NCBI GenBank assembly: GCA_031282385.1
Contig: JAITDV010000050.1
Coordinates: 1-9,924, forward strand
Direction of reading: 5' to 3'
Length of the DNA stretch: 9,924 nt
Origin: Planctomycetaceae bacterium
Lineage (GTDB): Bacteria; Planctomycetota; Planctomycetia; Pirellulales; Thermoguttaceae
This document shows positions 1 to 5,918 of this stretch, piece after piece (position 1 is the first letter of the stretch; the number at the start of each line of letters is the position of its first letter). Both the position numbers and the translations under genes were made by a program. The notes under the pieces were generated by a model. The model saw nothing but the letters and a program-made list of their open reading frames with translations, was not told where the DNA came from and searched no databases.

Positions 1-594
1 ACTGATTACAATGGAGATATTGTAACGATAAATATCGGCAACGAAATAATTCCCACAACAAGCGGACATCCATTTTGGGTAAGTGCAGGAAAAGACTTAT
101 AAAACAGACCAGCTTGTGATTGTTTACCAACTTGCGATCAAGAAATGACACAAGACGGACGTTGGATTTATGCAAGAGATTTACAAGTTGATGATGTTGT
201 ACGCAGCCATTCTTTCGGTACACAAAAAATCTCCACATTGGAAATTTCTTTAACGCAAACGATGGTGTATAATTTCCTCACCGACGATTTACACAATTAT
301 GCTGTCGGTCAAAATGGAATATTGGTACATAATACTAATACTAAATTTGATGATATTCCCGAACGTATTTCAAAAGGAAGAGTAACTCCAAAAAATGAAG
401 CTGAAAGAGTTGCATGGGAAGAAATACATAAAGATCCTAGATTAGGTCGAGAGATGAGAATACTCCTTAAATATCCATATTTTTCAACCGGCGCATGGAG
501 AAAAATGGAATACAAGAAAGGTAACATTGTAATACATTATGTTGTTGAAATATTTTCTGGTGTTGTTAAAGATTTTAAGTTTAAAAATAAATAA
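1..594 (+). pseudogene. 3' part of a polymorphic-toxin gene: Hint domain plus C-terminal toxin module, interrupted by an in-frame TAA
   Basis: The frame is open from base 1, so the gene begins upstream of the window. It reads through a Hint/PT-HINT (intein-like autoprocessing) domain: HPFWVSAGKDL at bases 67-99, a TAA stop at 100-102, then NRPACD...GRWIYARDLQVDDVV, VYNFLTDDLHNYAVG and the terminal ILVHN near base 333. The same frame continues on both sides of the stop and the Hint pattern lines up across it, so a point nonsense change fits better than a frameshift. After VHN comes a separate module of about 85 residues (RVTPKNEAERVAWEEIHKDP...WRKMEY...IVIHYV...GVVKDFKFKNK). Family knowledge: Hint domains cleave secreted polymorphic toxins to free the C-terminal effector. 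The effector class is not recognised; a small nuclease fold is only a guess. The ATG at 145 lies inside the Hint domain and lacks a good ribosome binding site, so it is probably not a native start. Confidence 0.75.
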
Positions 595-610
595 AACGAG
601 GTGATTTCGT

Positions 611-1048
611 ATGAAGGTTCGATGCCTTTTTAATAAACATTCTGATATACCGGAATTAATTACAAAATATGGTTATTTTGCACAATCAGTTCTACATATT
701 ACTGTAGGTAAAATTTATACTGTTTATGCAATGACGTGTTGTGCACCAGCACCTGTTTTTCGTCCGTCGCTGAGGTACACTATTAAAGATGATTCGGTTG
801 ATTTTGGTAGCGATGGAATTTCTAGTTATAATGCCATGTTATTTGAAGTGATTGATAGTCGTTTAGGTCTTTGCGACTGGCACTATAGTTTTGGAAAAAA
901 TGGCATGGATTTCCTAGTTGGTTATGACGAGTTTGTCAATAATTACGAACATTACGAAGGTGTTGTACTTTCGGAAGAGGCTGATAGAAAAAAATTTTTA
1001 CAATGGTGTGATATAGTTGATAATGCTAATAAAAATGAGACAGATTAA
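611..1048 (+). CDS. Small cytosolic protein, probable immunity protein for the upstream toxin
   Basis: The product is 145 residues with no signal peptide or membrane segment. It starts 16 bp after the toxin stop, with a good ribosome binding site (GAGGTGA at 599-605, 5 nt before the ATG). That spacing suggests a shared transcript and is the usual place for an immunity gene in polymorphic-toxin loci. The N-terminal half (MKVRCLFNKH, then HITVGKIYTVYAM near residues 29-41) and the MLFEVIDSRLG stretch near residues 75-85 resemble, from memory, a group of uncharacterised small proteins often seen beside Rhs/Hint toxins. The acidic C-terminus (EEADRKKFLQWCDIVDN) also fits an immunity protein that binds a basic effector. 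The assignment rests mainly on position. The gene is intact although the toxin frame carries a stop, as expected if immunity persists after the toxin decays. No catalytic motif was seen. Confidence 0.65.
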   Translation: MKVRCLFNKHSDIPELITKYGYFAQSVLHITVGKIYTVYAMTCCAPAPVFRPSLRYTIKDDSVDFGSDGISSYNAMLFEVIDSRLGLCDWHYSFGKNGMDFLVGYDEFVNNYEHYEGVVLSEEADRKKFLQWCDIVDNANKNETD

Positions 1049-1130
1049 TCTAGTTTACTGGAGGGTAAATTATACACCACTCCTATTTAAAATCCCTCTT
1101 GACGTATGAATTAATTTTTTATTATTAGGC

Positions 1131-1244
1131 AACTTCTAAAAACCTATTTTTGACAGAATTATCAAAATTTTCAGAATAGACAAATTTAAACAATAAATTT
1201 ATTTTATCCACAAATTGACATGAATTTACACAAATTATTAATTA
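1131..1244 (-). repeat. Family A repeat, truncated copy (A1)
   Basis: This copy begins with AACTTCTAAAAACC and matches the reverse complement of the copies at 4205-4355 and 9723-9870, including the shared core CAATAAATTTATTTTATC. Similarity ends near 1244, so the distal terminal inverted repeat is missing. Confidence 0.75.
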
Positions 1245-1284
1245 GAGAAAAGGTCTATTGGACAAGATTAAATACGCGTCTAAT

Positions 1285-1316
1285 GTAAACGAAATTTAAA
1301 GTGTGAACAGTTTAAA
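1285..1316 (+). repeat. Family B repeat, right-end fragment (B6)
   Basis: GTAAACGAAATTTAAAGTG followed by TGAACAGTTTAAA matches the right end of the complete B copies. The left two thirds of the element, including the hairpin, are missing. Confidence 0.7.
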
Positions 1317-1331
1317 TAGTTTGGTAAATAT

Positions 1332-1724
1332 ATGAATCAGCGAAAACGTGATTTTTTTGATAAACAAGTGGAATATGTGTTGAATAAATTGCCGGAATCG
1401 GTAACGCAATTGTTTGATGAGATTCCATTGCATGTTGAGGATTATCCGTCGAAGAATATAAGGAAATTAAAGAAAATTAAGTATATTGACGATCTTGCCG
1501 GCTATTTCTCCGGCGTCCCAATCGGCGAACAACTGCACGCACAACCACACACGCCAACAACTATAACAATTTTTCGTTACGGAATATTTGCACTCGCAAC
1601 AGACAAAAACGGAAATTTCTCACTAAAAGAATTAAGACGTCAAATACGAATCACCATTCTACATGAACTCGGACACTATCACGGCATAAGTGAAAAAGAA
1701 ATCAAAAAAATCGGATACGGATAA
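1332..1724 (+). CDS. Zincin-like metallopeptidase family protein (HELGH)
   Basis: The product is 130 residues, about the usual length for the small bacterial metallopeptidase family once called DUF1025 (Zincin_1). The zinc-binding HExxH motif is intact as HELGH at residues 111-115, so H111 and H115 are expected ligands and E112 the catalytic base. It is followed by YHGISEKEIKKIGYG; ending shortly after HG(I/L)(S/D)E..(L/I)..(I/L)GYG is typical of this family. Residues 56-82 (AGYFSGVPIGEQL...TTITIFRYGI) match the family's segment before the helix. There is no signal peptide, so it is probably cytoplasmic; substrates of the family are not well established. No clear Shine-Dalgarno is visible before the ATG, and a family B fragment ends 15 bp upstream. 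The stop is about 6 bp from the next B copy. The gene converges on the WD40 gene. Confidence 0.85.
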   Translation: MNQRKRDFFDKQVEYVLNKLPESVTQLFDEIPLHVEDYPSKNIRKLKKIKYIDDLAGYFSGVPIGEQLHAQPHTPTTITIFRYGIFALATDKNGNFSLKELRRQIRITILHELGHYHGISEKEIKKIGYG

Positions 1725-1729
1725 TTGTA

Positions 1730-1831
1730 TACTGTTCGTACTATGAATTGCGGGACTCAAGAGCGTAAAAGCCTGCTTTCCGATAGGTAAGCAGGCGAAG
1801 GTAAAGGAAATTAAAGCGTGAGCAGTTTAAA
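1730..1831 (+). repeat. Family B repeat, complete copy with hairpin (B1)
   Basis: This element of about 102 bp runs from ACTGTTCGTACTATGAATTG to GTGAGCAGTTTAAAA, and its ends form an imperfect inverted repeat. Inside, GCCTGCTT (1771-1778) pairs with AAGCAGGC (1789-1796). It fills the gap between two convergent genes, and its right end contains the stop codon of the minus-strand WD40 gene (TTA at 1827-1829). The hairpin lacks a T-tract, so terminator function is only possible. Confidence 0.85.
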
Positions 1832-3902
1832 ACTCCCAAATGTATGTTTGGCTTCCGCCGGAGGTTATTATTTTTTTTCCGTCGTTGCTGAATGCGACAG
1901 ATACAATTGGTTCATAATTTATTGATTGCGGAAGATACCGAACCCAACCTTTTTTTGATGCTGTAAGTTGTCTCTCCAAATGTTCGGGCAATTGTATAAA
2001 TGTTTTTTCCGGTTTCCATGTTTTAGTATTCCACACAACAAGTACGCCGTCTTTGCCGCCTGATACTAAATATTTACCATCCGGCGAAACCTTAATCGCA
2101 ACCGGAACATCACCCAATCCCGTCAATGTTTTAAGCAATTTTTTTTCATTCAGTTGCCAAATCTCAATTGTTTTGTTTTCACAACCGGCAGCAAACCACT
2201 CTCCATCCGGTTTTACTGCAACCGAAACAAATTCCGAACTTTTATCTTTTGGTTTTGATTCATTCCAAATTTCTGATTGATTTGAACTTTTCCAAACACG
2301 AATTGTTTTGTCTGTTGAAACTGTAATTGCTTTTGACATATCCGGCGAAATAACTACGCCGGTTAATTTTCCTTTATGACCGATTGCAACACCTTCTGAT
2401 TGTCCTACGTCCATGTTCCAGTTTATAAATAAACGGTCTTCACTAGCCGACGCAAGACGTTTACCGTTTGATGAAAATGCTAAATCGGTAATTGCTGCGG
2501 TATGACCTCTGAATGTTGTCAATATTTTTCCGTTTTTTGGATTCAACAAAATTATTGCTCCATCTTTCGCGCCTGCAGCAATCACCGCCGAAACCGGTGA
2601 AAACGCAACCGCAGTAAACGGCACATTATACAAAAACGAATACTCCAATTTATTCGCAACAACATCCCAAACAACTCCAGTCCCGTCAGCCCCAACCGAA
2701 ACCGCAAATTTAGAATCAACAAAAAAACAACTCTTATTTCCTTTGGGCGGCAATATTTTTTGTTCTTGCGGAGTAGAATTTGTTCCGATTTTATTTTTGT
2801 CCAAATAAGCATTGAGTTGCGCAACCGGACGGTTCACAACCGGCAACCTTGGAAACGAATTCTTGTCTGGAGGCAATGGATACTTCGGCGCAACAAATTT
2901 TAATTGTTCAGTTTCAACTGCAATTGCCCGTTTGCCGCTTACTAAAACCGCGTGATATGCAGTCATCGGACTAAACGCTGCACGATTAATAACTTGTCCA
3001 ACATTGATATTGCATATTTGTTTTCCTGTCTTTAAATCCCATTGGACAATTTTTTTATCCAACGACGCCGAATATGCCGTCTCCGCATCCGGCGCAAAAC
3101 ACACAAAAGAAACTTCCGCAGTATGAAATAACAGACGTTGCAAAATCAGTTCTTTGGGGTCTTGTTTTGGGTTGTTTGATGGTTTCCAGACGAGGATATT
3201 TCTGTCGGTTGAACTTGAAATTATTTTTTCGTTACGATAATCAAACGATACAGACTTAACCGGTCCTTTATGTCCCTTGAAAGAATACATCCACTTGCCA
3301 TCATTAACTGACCAAATTGAAACCGAAGCATCTTGCGCGGCAATCAAAATACGATCACTTTTACTAGAAAATGCAATATCAAAAATTGTCGTACTATGAA
3401 CTTTATTACTTAATTCTTTGTACAATTTTTTTGTTGCGATTTCTAATATCAATGTAACTCCGTTATCAAATCCGGCGGCAACATATTTTCCGTTCGGACT
3501 TATTTCAATTGCGGTAATTGATCTTGTAAAAGTGTTAAATTTGCCGGATTCTTTACCGGATTTTACGTCACAAATTATTAGATTCTTATCACGGCAACCG
3601 GCTAACAAATACTTACCATCCGGTGTAAACGCAAGTGCCGAAACCACTCCACGAAATTGCAAACGCCACATTTCTTTACCGCTGTCAAGTTCGGAAAGAA
3701 TTACAAAACGGTCTGCCGCTCCGGTTGCCAACATTTTACCATCGGGACTGATTGCAACAGAATTGATGTTTTCGTTGTGTTCAGAAATTGTTTTAGTTTC
3801 ATTTGTCGAAATAGACCCCGTTACCGCCTCCGCGCCAACAACAAATTGCACAAACAGAATCAAACAAAAAAACACAAAAAATAATCTAATAATTTTTTTC
3901 AT
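1827..3902 (-). CDS. Exported WD40-repeat protein, two predicted seven-bladed beta-propellers
   Basis: The product is 691 residues. The N-terminus MKKIIRLFFVFFCLILFVQF is a hydrophobic Sec signal peptide with likely cleavage near VVGAEA (residues 22-26). I count about 14 WD40-like units, with recurring VxSVAISPDGKxLATG and DxxIxVW patterns: roughly residues 45-330 (seven) and 390-691 (seven), separated by a proline-rich linker at about 338-388. That fits two seven-bladed propellers. The last unit has a long insertion (about 636-662) before closing at QTYIWEF. No enzymatic or kinase domain is fused, so it is probably a periplasmic or surface binding scaffold; the ligand is unknown. Such proteins are abundant in planctomycetes. 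There is no Shine-Dalgarno; the ATG follows three 11-bp tandem repeats. The stop codon lies inside repeat B1. Confidence 0.9.
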   Translation of the reverse strand: MKKIIRLFFVFFCLILFVQFVVGAEAVTGSISTNETKTISEHNENINSVAISPDGKMLATGAADRFVILSELDSGKEMWRLQFRGVVSALAFTPDGKYLLAGCRDKNLIICDVKSGKESGKFNTFTRSITAIEISPNGKYVAAGFDNGVTLILEIATKKLYKELSNKVHSTTIFDIAFSSKSDRILIAAQDASVSIWSVNDGKWMYSFKGHKGPVKSVSFDYRNEKIISSSTDRNILVWKPSNNPKQDPKELILQRLLFHTAEVSFVCFAPDAETAYSASLDKKIVQWDLKTGKQICNINVGQVINRAAFSPMTAYHAVLVSGKRAIAVETEQLKFVAPKYPLPPDKNSFPRLPVVNRPVAQLNAYLDKNKIGTNSTPQEQKILPPKGNKSCFFVDSKFAVSVGADGTGVVWDVVANKLEYSFLYNVPFTAVAFSPVSAVIAAGAKDGAIILLNPKNGKILTTFRGHTAAITDLAFSSNGKRLASASEDRLFINWNMDVGQSEGVAIGHKGKLTGVVISPDMSKAITVSTDKTIRVWKSSNQSEIWNESKPKDKSSEFVSVAVKPDGEWFAAGCENKTIEIWQLNEKKLLKTLTGLGDVPVAIKVSPDGKYLVSGGKDGVLVVWNTKTWKPEKTFIQLPEHLERQLTASKKGWVRYLPQSINYEPIVSVAFSNDGKKIITSGGSQTYIWEF

Positions 3903-3906
3903 TTCT

Positions 3907-3939
3907 GGAAATATAATGGAAATATAATGGAAATATAAT
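3907..3939. repeat. Three perfect 11-bp tandem repeats just upstream of the WD40 start
   Basis: The unit GGAAATATAAT occurs three times without a mismatch, starting at 3907, 3918 and 3929, only 4 bp from the WD40 start codon. Each unit holds a TATAAT on the plus strand (3912, 3923, 3934), which points away from the WD40 gene. On the gene's own strand it reads ATTATATTTCC. It lies where the leader or promoter of the WD40 gene should be, so it could affect expression and could vary in copy number. Confidence 0.9.
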
Positions 3940-4015
3940 AGACTTTTTCTCTAACCTAAAAATACATCAACGCAACAAAAAAACTACAACAAAAAACCGC
4001 CTTTAACTCCTCCAT

Positions 4016-4080
4016 GACCACCCCTAACCCCTCCGAATGAGGGGAATAATTCCCCTCATTCGGAGGGGTCAGGGATGGTC
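4016..4080. repeat. 65-bp near-perfect palindrome
   Basis: The palindrome is centred on A4048. The two 32-base arms pair at 30 positions, and the inner 21 pairs (4027-4047 with 4049-4069) are perfect. The mismatches are 4026/4070 and 4021/4075. The left arm core is ACCCCTCCGAATGAGGGG. It is far more GC-rich than its surroundings and has no T-tract on either side, so it resembles a palindromic mobile repeat or cruciform-forming site more than a terminator. It lies in the shared upstream region of two divergent genes. Confidence 0.9.
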
Positions 4081-4105
4081 TCCTACTGGTTAGCGAAAAG
4101 GTCTA

Positions 4106-4200
4106 ATGTTCGTCCTATAAATTACGTAACTCAAAAAAAATAAAAACTTGCCGCCTATAGATAAACAGGCGAAAGTAAACGAAATTTAATGTGTAAACAA
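4106..4200 (+). repeat. Family B repeat, diverged copy (B2)
   Basis: TGTTCGTCCTATAAATTACG at the left and AGTAAACGAAATTTAATGTG at the right match the B consensus in order and spacing. The middle hairpin is degraded (CTTGCCGCCTATAGATAAACAGG). Family A copy A2 begins about 5 bp after it ends. Confidence 0.75.
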
Positions 4201-4204
4201 TGGG

Positions 4205-4355
4205 AACTTCTAAAAACTCATTTTGTCCACGAAAGATCACGAATTAAATAATTTGTGCAAATTTGTGTCAATTCGTAGATAAAATAAATTTATTTTCTAA
4301 ACTTGTCAATCCTGAAAATTTTGATAATTCTGCAAAAAATAGGTTTTTAGAATTG
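4205..4355 (+). repeat. Family A repeat, full-length copy (A2)
   Basis: About 151 bp, from AACTTCTAAAAACTCATTTT to AAATAGGTTTTTAGAATTG. The terminal inverted repeat is intact on the left and has one changed base on the right. The core GATAAAATAAATTTATTTTC is shared with A3. It lies between B2 and the B7 fragment, a nested or composite arrangement. No clear target duplication is visible. Confidence 0.85.
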
Positions 4356-4360
4356 CCGCC

Positions 4361-4381
4361 AATTTATAGTATGAACAGTAC
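4361..4381 (-). repeat. Family B repeat, left-end fragment (B7)
   Basis: AATTTATAGTATGAACAGTA is the reverse complement of the B left end (TACTGTTC.TACTATAAATT). Only this end is present. It contributes the last codons and the TAA of the minus-strand frame at 4364-4689. Confidence 0.65.
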
Positions 4382-4689
4382 CTCGTCAACTATATCAGTT
4401 GCCCAATCCCAATAAATCCGCAAATCCGCGCGAAACAACATTGTTTTCCAAACGGCTCTAATATTCCAACCCTTATTTTTCAAATTCCGATTAGTTGCCC
4501 CAAATTCCCTATAATACGTCCTTATTCGCTTATGTATTTTTTGGGGTGATGAATTATAACGGATGTTCCCTATTGCAACTATTATGTTCTGTGGTAATTC
4601 GGCGATTGAATGGTTATTTATTCTTTCGAGTTCCCTATTGTCAGTTTTGTTAAGTTGTGTTATTTTTTTGGCTTGTTTATTTTTGGCAT
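4364..4689 (-). pseudogene. Decayed or unrecognised small protein gene with a probable one-base deletion
   Basis: On the minus strand one frame stays open from about 4716 to a TAA at 4364-4366, over 110 codons in AT-rich DNA where stops should be frequent. It reads ITQLNKTDNRELERINNH, then IVAIGNIRYN, YYREFGATNRNLKNKG, VWKTMLFRADLRIYWDWATD and DEVLFIL. It has no ATG near its start. An ATG at 4689 (MPKINKPKK) is in another frame and would join it if one A were restored in the run of seven A's (T's on the plus strand, 4663-4669), giving about 108 residues. No Shine-Dalgarno is visible. The C-terminus and stop come from repeat fragment B7. No family was recognised. It could be a relic or a chance open frame. 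Confidence 0.35.
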
Positions 4690-4733
4690 TGAGGAAACTT
4701 TTTGTTGAAAATGAGATTTTTGTTTTTGGTCAA

Positions 4734-4837
4734 TTTTAAACTGTTCGCACTTTCAATTTCATTTACCTTTGCCTGCTTACTTATTGGCAAGCGTACTTTT
4801 ACGCTTTTGAGTCATGTAATTTACAGTACGAGCGGTG
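4734..4837 (-). repeat. Family B repeat, complete copy, inverted (B3)
   Basis: It reads TTTTAAACTGTTCGCAC, then TTTGCCTGCTTACTTATTGG, and ends TGTAATTTACAGTACGAGC, the reverse complement of the B consensus over its whole length. The hairpin is partly degraded (GCCTGCTT against AAGCGTAC). It lies about 110 bp upstream of the isomerase start. Confidence 0.8.
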
Positions 4838-4893
4838 TAGTTGTCCGAAATCGTGTTTTTTTTCTGGCTTCGTTATGTTTAATCCGTCAACAC

Positions 4894-4911
4894 GGAATCG
4901 GAATCGGAATC
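4894..4911. repeat. Three perfect GGAATC hexamer repeats
   Basis: GGAATC occurs three times in tandem at 4894, 4900 and 4906, about 25 bp before the isomerase ribosome binding site. If the leader is transcribed from further upstream, the repeats would lie in the 5' untranslated region. They may simply be replication slippage. Confidence 0.8.
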
Positions 4912-4936
4912 AGAAATTAACCCTAACAACCTTATC

Positions 4937-4942
4937 AGGAGA
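4937..4942 (+). promoter_or_regulatory. Ribosome binding site that fixes the isomerase start
   Basis: AGGAGA lies 7 nt before the ATG at 4950. The upstream in-frame ATG at 4875 has no such site and would add an Asn/Arg-rich tail encoded by the GGAATC repeats, so 4950 is preferred. Confidence 0.85.
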
Positions 4943-4949
4943 ATTACGT

Positions 4950-5774
4950 ATGGGAAAAATTTTACTTGGCGTAAATATGGAATATGTTCGTTCCGAAGAC
5001 AAACCATTTGAATGGGGAGTAGCTAAAGCGGCAGAACTCGGATACGAATTCGTTGAACCAATGGTTCATTGGGGACGTGAATTACTCAGTGAAGCAGGTT
5101 ATTTTCACAGCGTCTCAATGCTTGACGATCCTTATCGTATTCGTCGTGCCTGTGACAAATATAAAATTAAACCATCAGCGTTGTCGGCACATTGTCCTCT
5201 TTGCAAACCCGATGCTTCCACCGACTATTTGAAACAAGCGGTACGTTTCGCTGCCGAATGCGGTGCTGCTGTAGTTTGCACAGACGAAGGTCCCAAAACT
5301 GATTGGGCGACCGAAGCTGAAGATTTTGCCTATATGAAATATGTTCTCAAGGAAGCATCATTAGTTGCGGAAGTACGCAACATTAAAATCGGAATTGAAC
5401 CGCATCAACAATATACAGTCAAACCCGATTTGTTTGACAAGATTATTGCGCTTGCGGGTTCGTCGGCTGTTGGTGCGAATTTTGATACCGGCAATTCTTA
5501 TCTTGCCGGGCAAGACCCATATATCTGGTTGGAAAAAATCAAAAATAAACTTGTTCACCTCCACGCCAAAGATATTTCAATAAAACAGTCTGATGCAGAG
5601 CGCGGTAATGTAACAGGTACGCCGGTGGGTTGTGCTTGCGGAGACGGCGTGATTGATTGGGGCAAAGTGATCTCAATTTGCAAAACTATTCCACGAGACA
5701 TTGTTTTCAGTGTTGAATGTGGAACTGTGGAACAGGCGGCACGGAGTATTGAGCATCTACGAAAATTAGTTTAA
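4950..5774 (+). CDS. Sugar-phosphate isomerase/epimerase-like TIM-barrel protein
   Basis: The product is 274 residues, the normal length for the xylose-isomerase-like TIM-barrel superfamily (AP_endonuc_2; tagatose epimerase and IolE-like enzymes). The expected metal-site pattern is visible: E150 in IGIEPHQQ, D179 in ANFDTGNSY, a histidine in LVHLHAKD (H203 or H205) and E256 in FSVECGT. Such enzymes bind a divalent metal and isomerise or epimerise ketoses or polyol derivatives; the substrate cannot be read from the sequence. There is no signal peptide, so it is cytoplasmic. The start at 4950 is set by AGGAGA at 4937-4942. It is followed on the same strand, after 144 bp, by a Gfo/Idh/MocA oxidoreductase, a common partnership in sugar or inositol-like catabolism. 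A cysteine-rich stretch (HCPLC at 81-85, CACGDG at 228-233) is worth noting but is not clearly a metal site. Confidence 0.85.
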   Translation: MGKILLGVNMEYVRSEDKPFEWGVAKAAELGYEFVEPMVHWGRELLSEAGYFHSVSMLDDPYRIRRACDKYKIKPSALSAHCPLCKPDASTDYLKQAVRFAAECGAAVVCTDEGPKTDWATEAEDFAYMKYVLKEASLVAEVRNIKIGIEPHQQYTVKPDLFDKIIALAGSSAVGANFDTGNSYLAGQDPYIWLEKIKNKLVHLHAKDISIKQSDAERGNVTGTPVGCACGDGVIDWGKVISICKTIPRDIVFSVECGTVEQAARSIEHLRKLV

Positions 5775-5798
5775 CCACAACTAATCGCCGACTGGTAT

Positions 5799-5882
5799 TG
5801 TAATCTGCTTTTTGCAAAAAATTACATTGCAATTAGGCAGATATGGTGTTGTTTGCCGATAACCGGAGTTTTCGGTTAGGCA
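5799..5882 (+). other. Structured gap between the isomerase and oxidoreductase genes
   Basis: Two structures are visible. The first uses ATCTGC (5803-5808) with GCAGAT (5837-5842), or alternatively TGTAAT (5799-5804) with ATTACA (5821-5826) around the palindrome TTTTTGCAAAAA (5809-5820). The second is a hairpin at 5854-5882 with TAACCG and CGGTTA arms, extended by TGCC and GGCA. Neither is followed by a T-tract. They may be a processing site or attenuator, or may be incidental. Confidence 0.35.
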
Positions 5883-5906
5883 ATTTAAAGTTTAAAATCT
5901 TAAAAA

Positions 5907-5912
5907 AGGAGA
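5907..5912 (+). promoter_or_regulatory. Ribosome binding site of the oxidoreductase gene
   Basis: AGGAGA is placed 6 nt before the ATG at 5919. It supports the start that preserves the twin-arginine signal. Confidence 0.85.
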
Positions 5913-5918
5913 TTAAAA

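Larger units (their letters stand above)
1049..1331. other. Intergenic gap with truncated copies of repeat families A and B
   Basis: No gene is supported here. Bases 1049-1130 are AT-rich and show no convincing terminator; GGAGGG and CCCTC segments could pair only weakly and have no T-tract. From 1131 the gap is largely repeat-derived: a truncated family A copy, a 16-base motif shared with 4090-4105, and the right end of a family B copy that stops just before the metallopeptidase start. Whatever promoter drives that gene must lie in or beside this repeat material. Confidence 0.7.

Noticed and set aside
3418..3927. 169-codon plus-strand frame opposite the WD40 gene
   Set aside because: It is antisense to a well-supported WD40 gene with a signal peptide and regular blades. 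It reflects codon structure on the other strand.
4016..4080. Long palindrome as a rho-independent terminator
   Set aside because: There is no T-run after either arm, and it lies upstream of both neighbouring genes rather than at a gene end.
4702..4920. 72-codon plus-strand open frame upstream of the isomerase
   Set aside because: It is mostly translation of repeat B3 and of the GGAATC hexamers, with no ribosome binding site. Its hydrophobic appearance comes from T-rich sequence.
4875..4949. N-terminal extension of the isomerase from an upstream ATG
   Set aside because: The extension (Asn/Arg repeats) comes from the GGAATC tandem repeats, and a good AGGAGA site supports the ATG at 4950.
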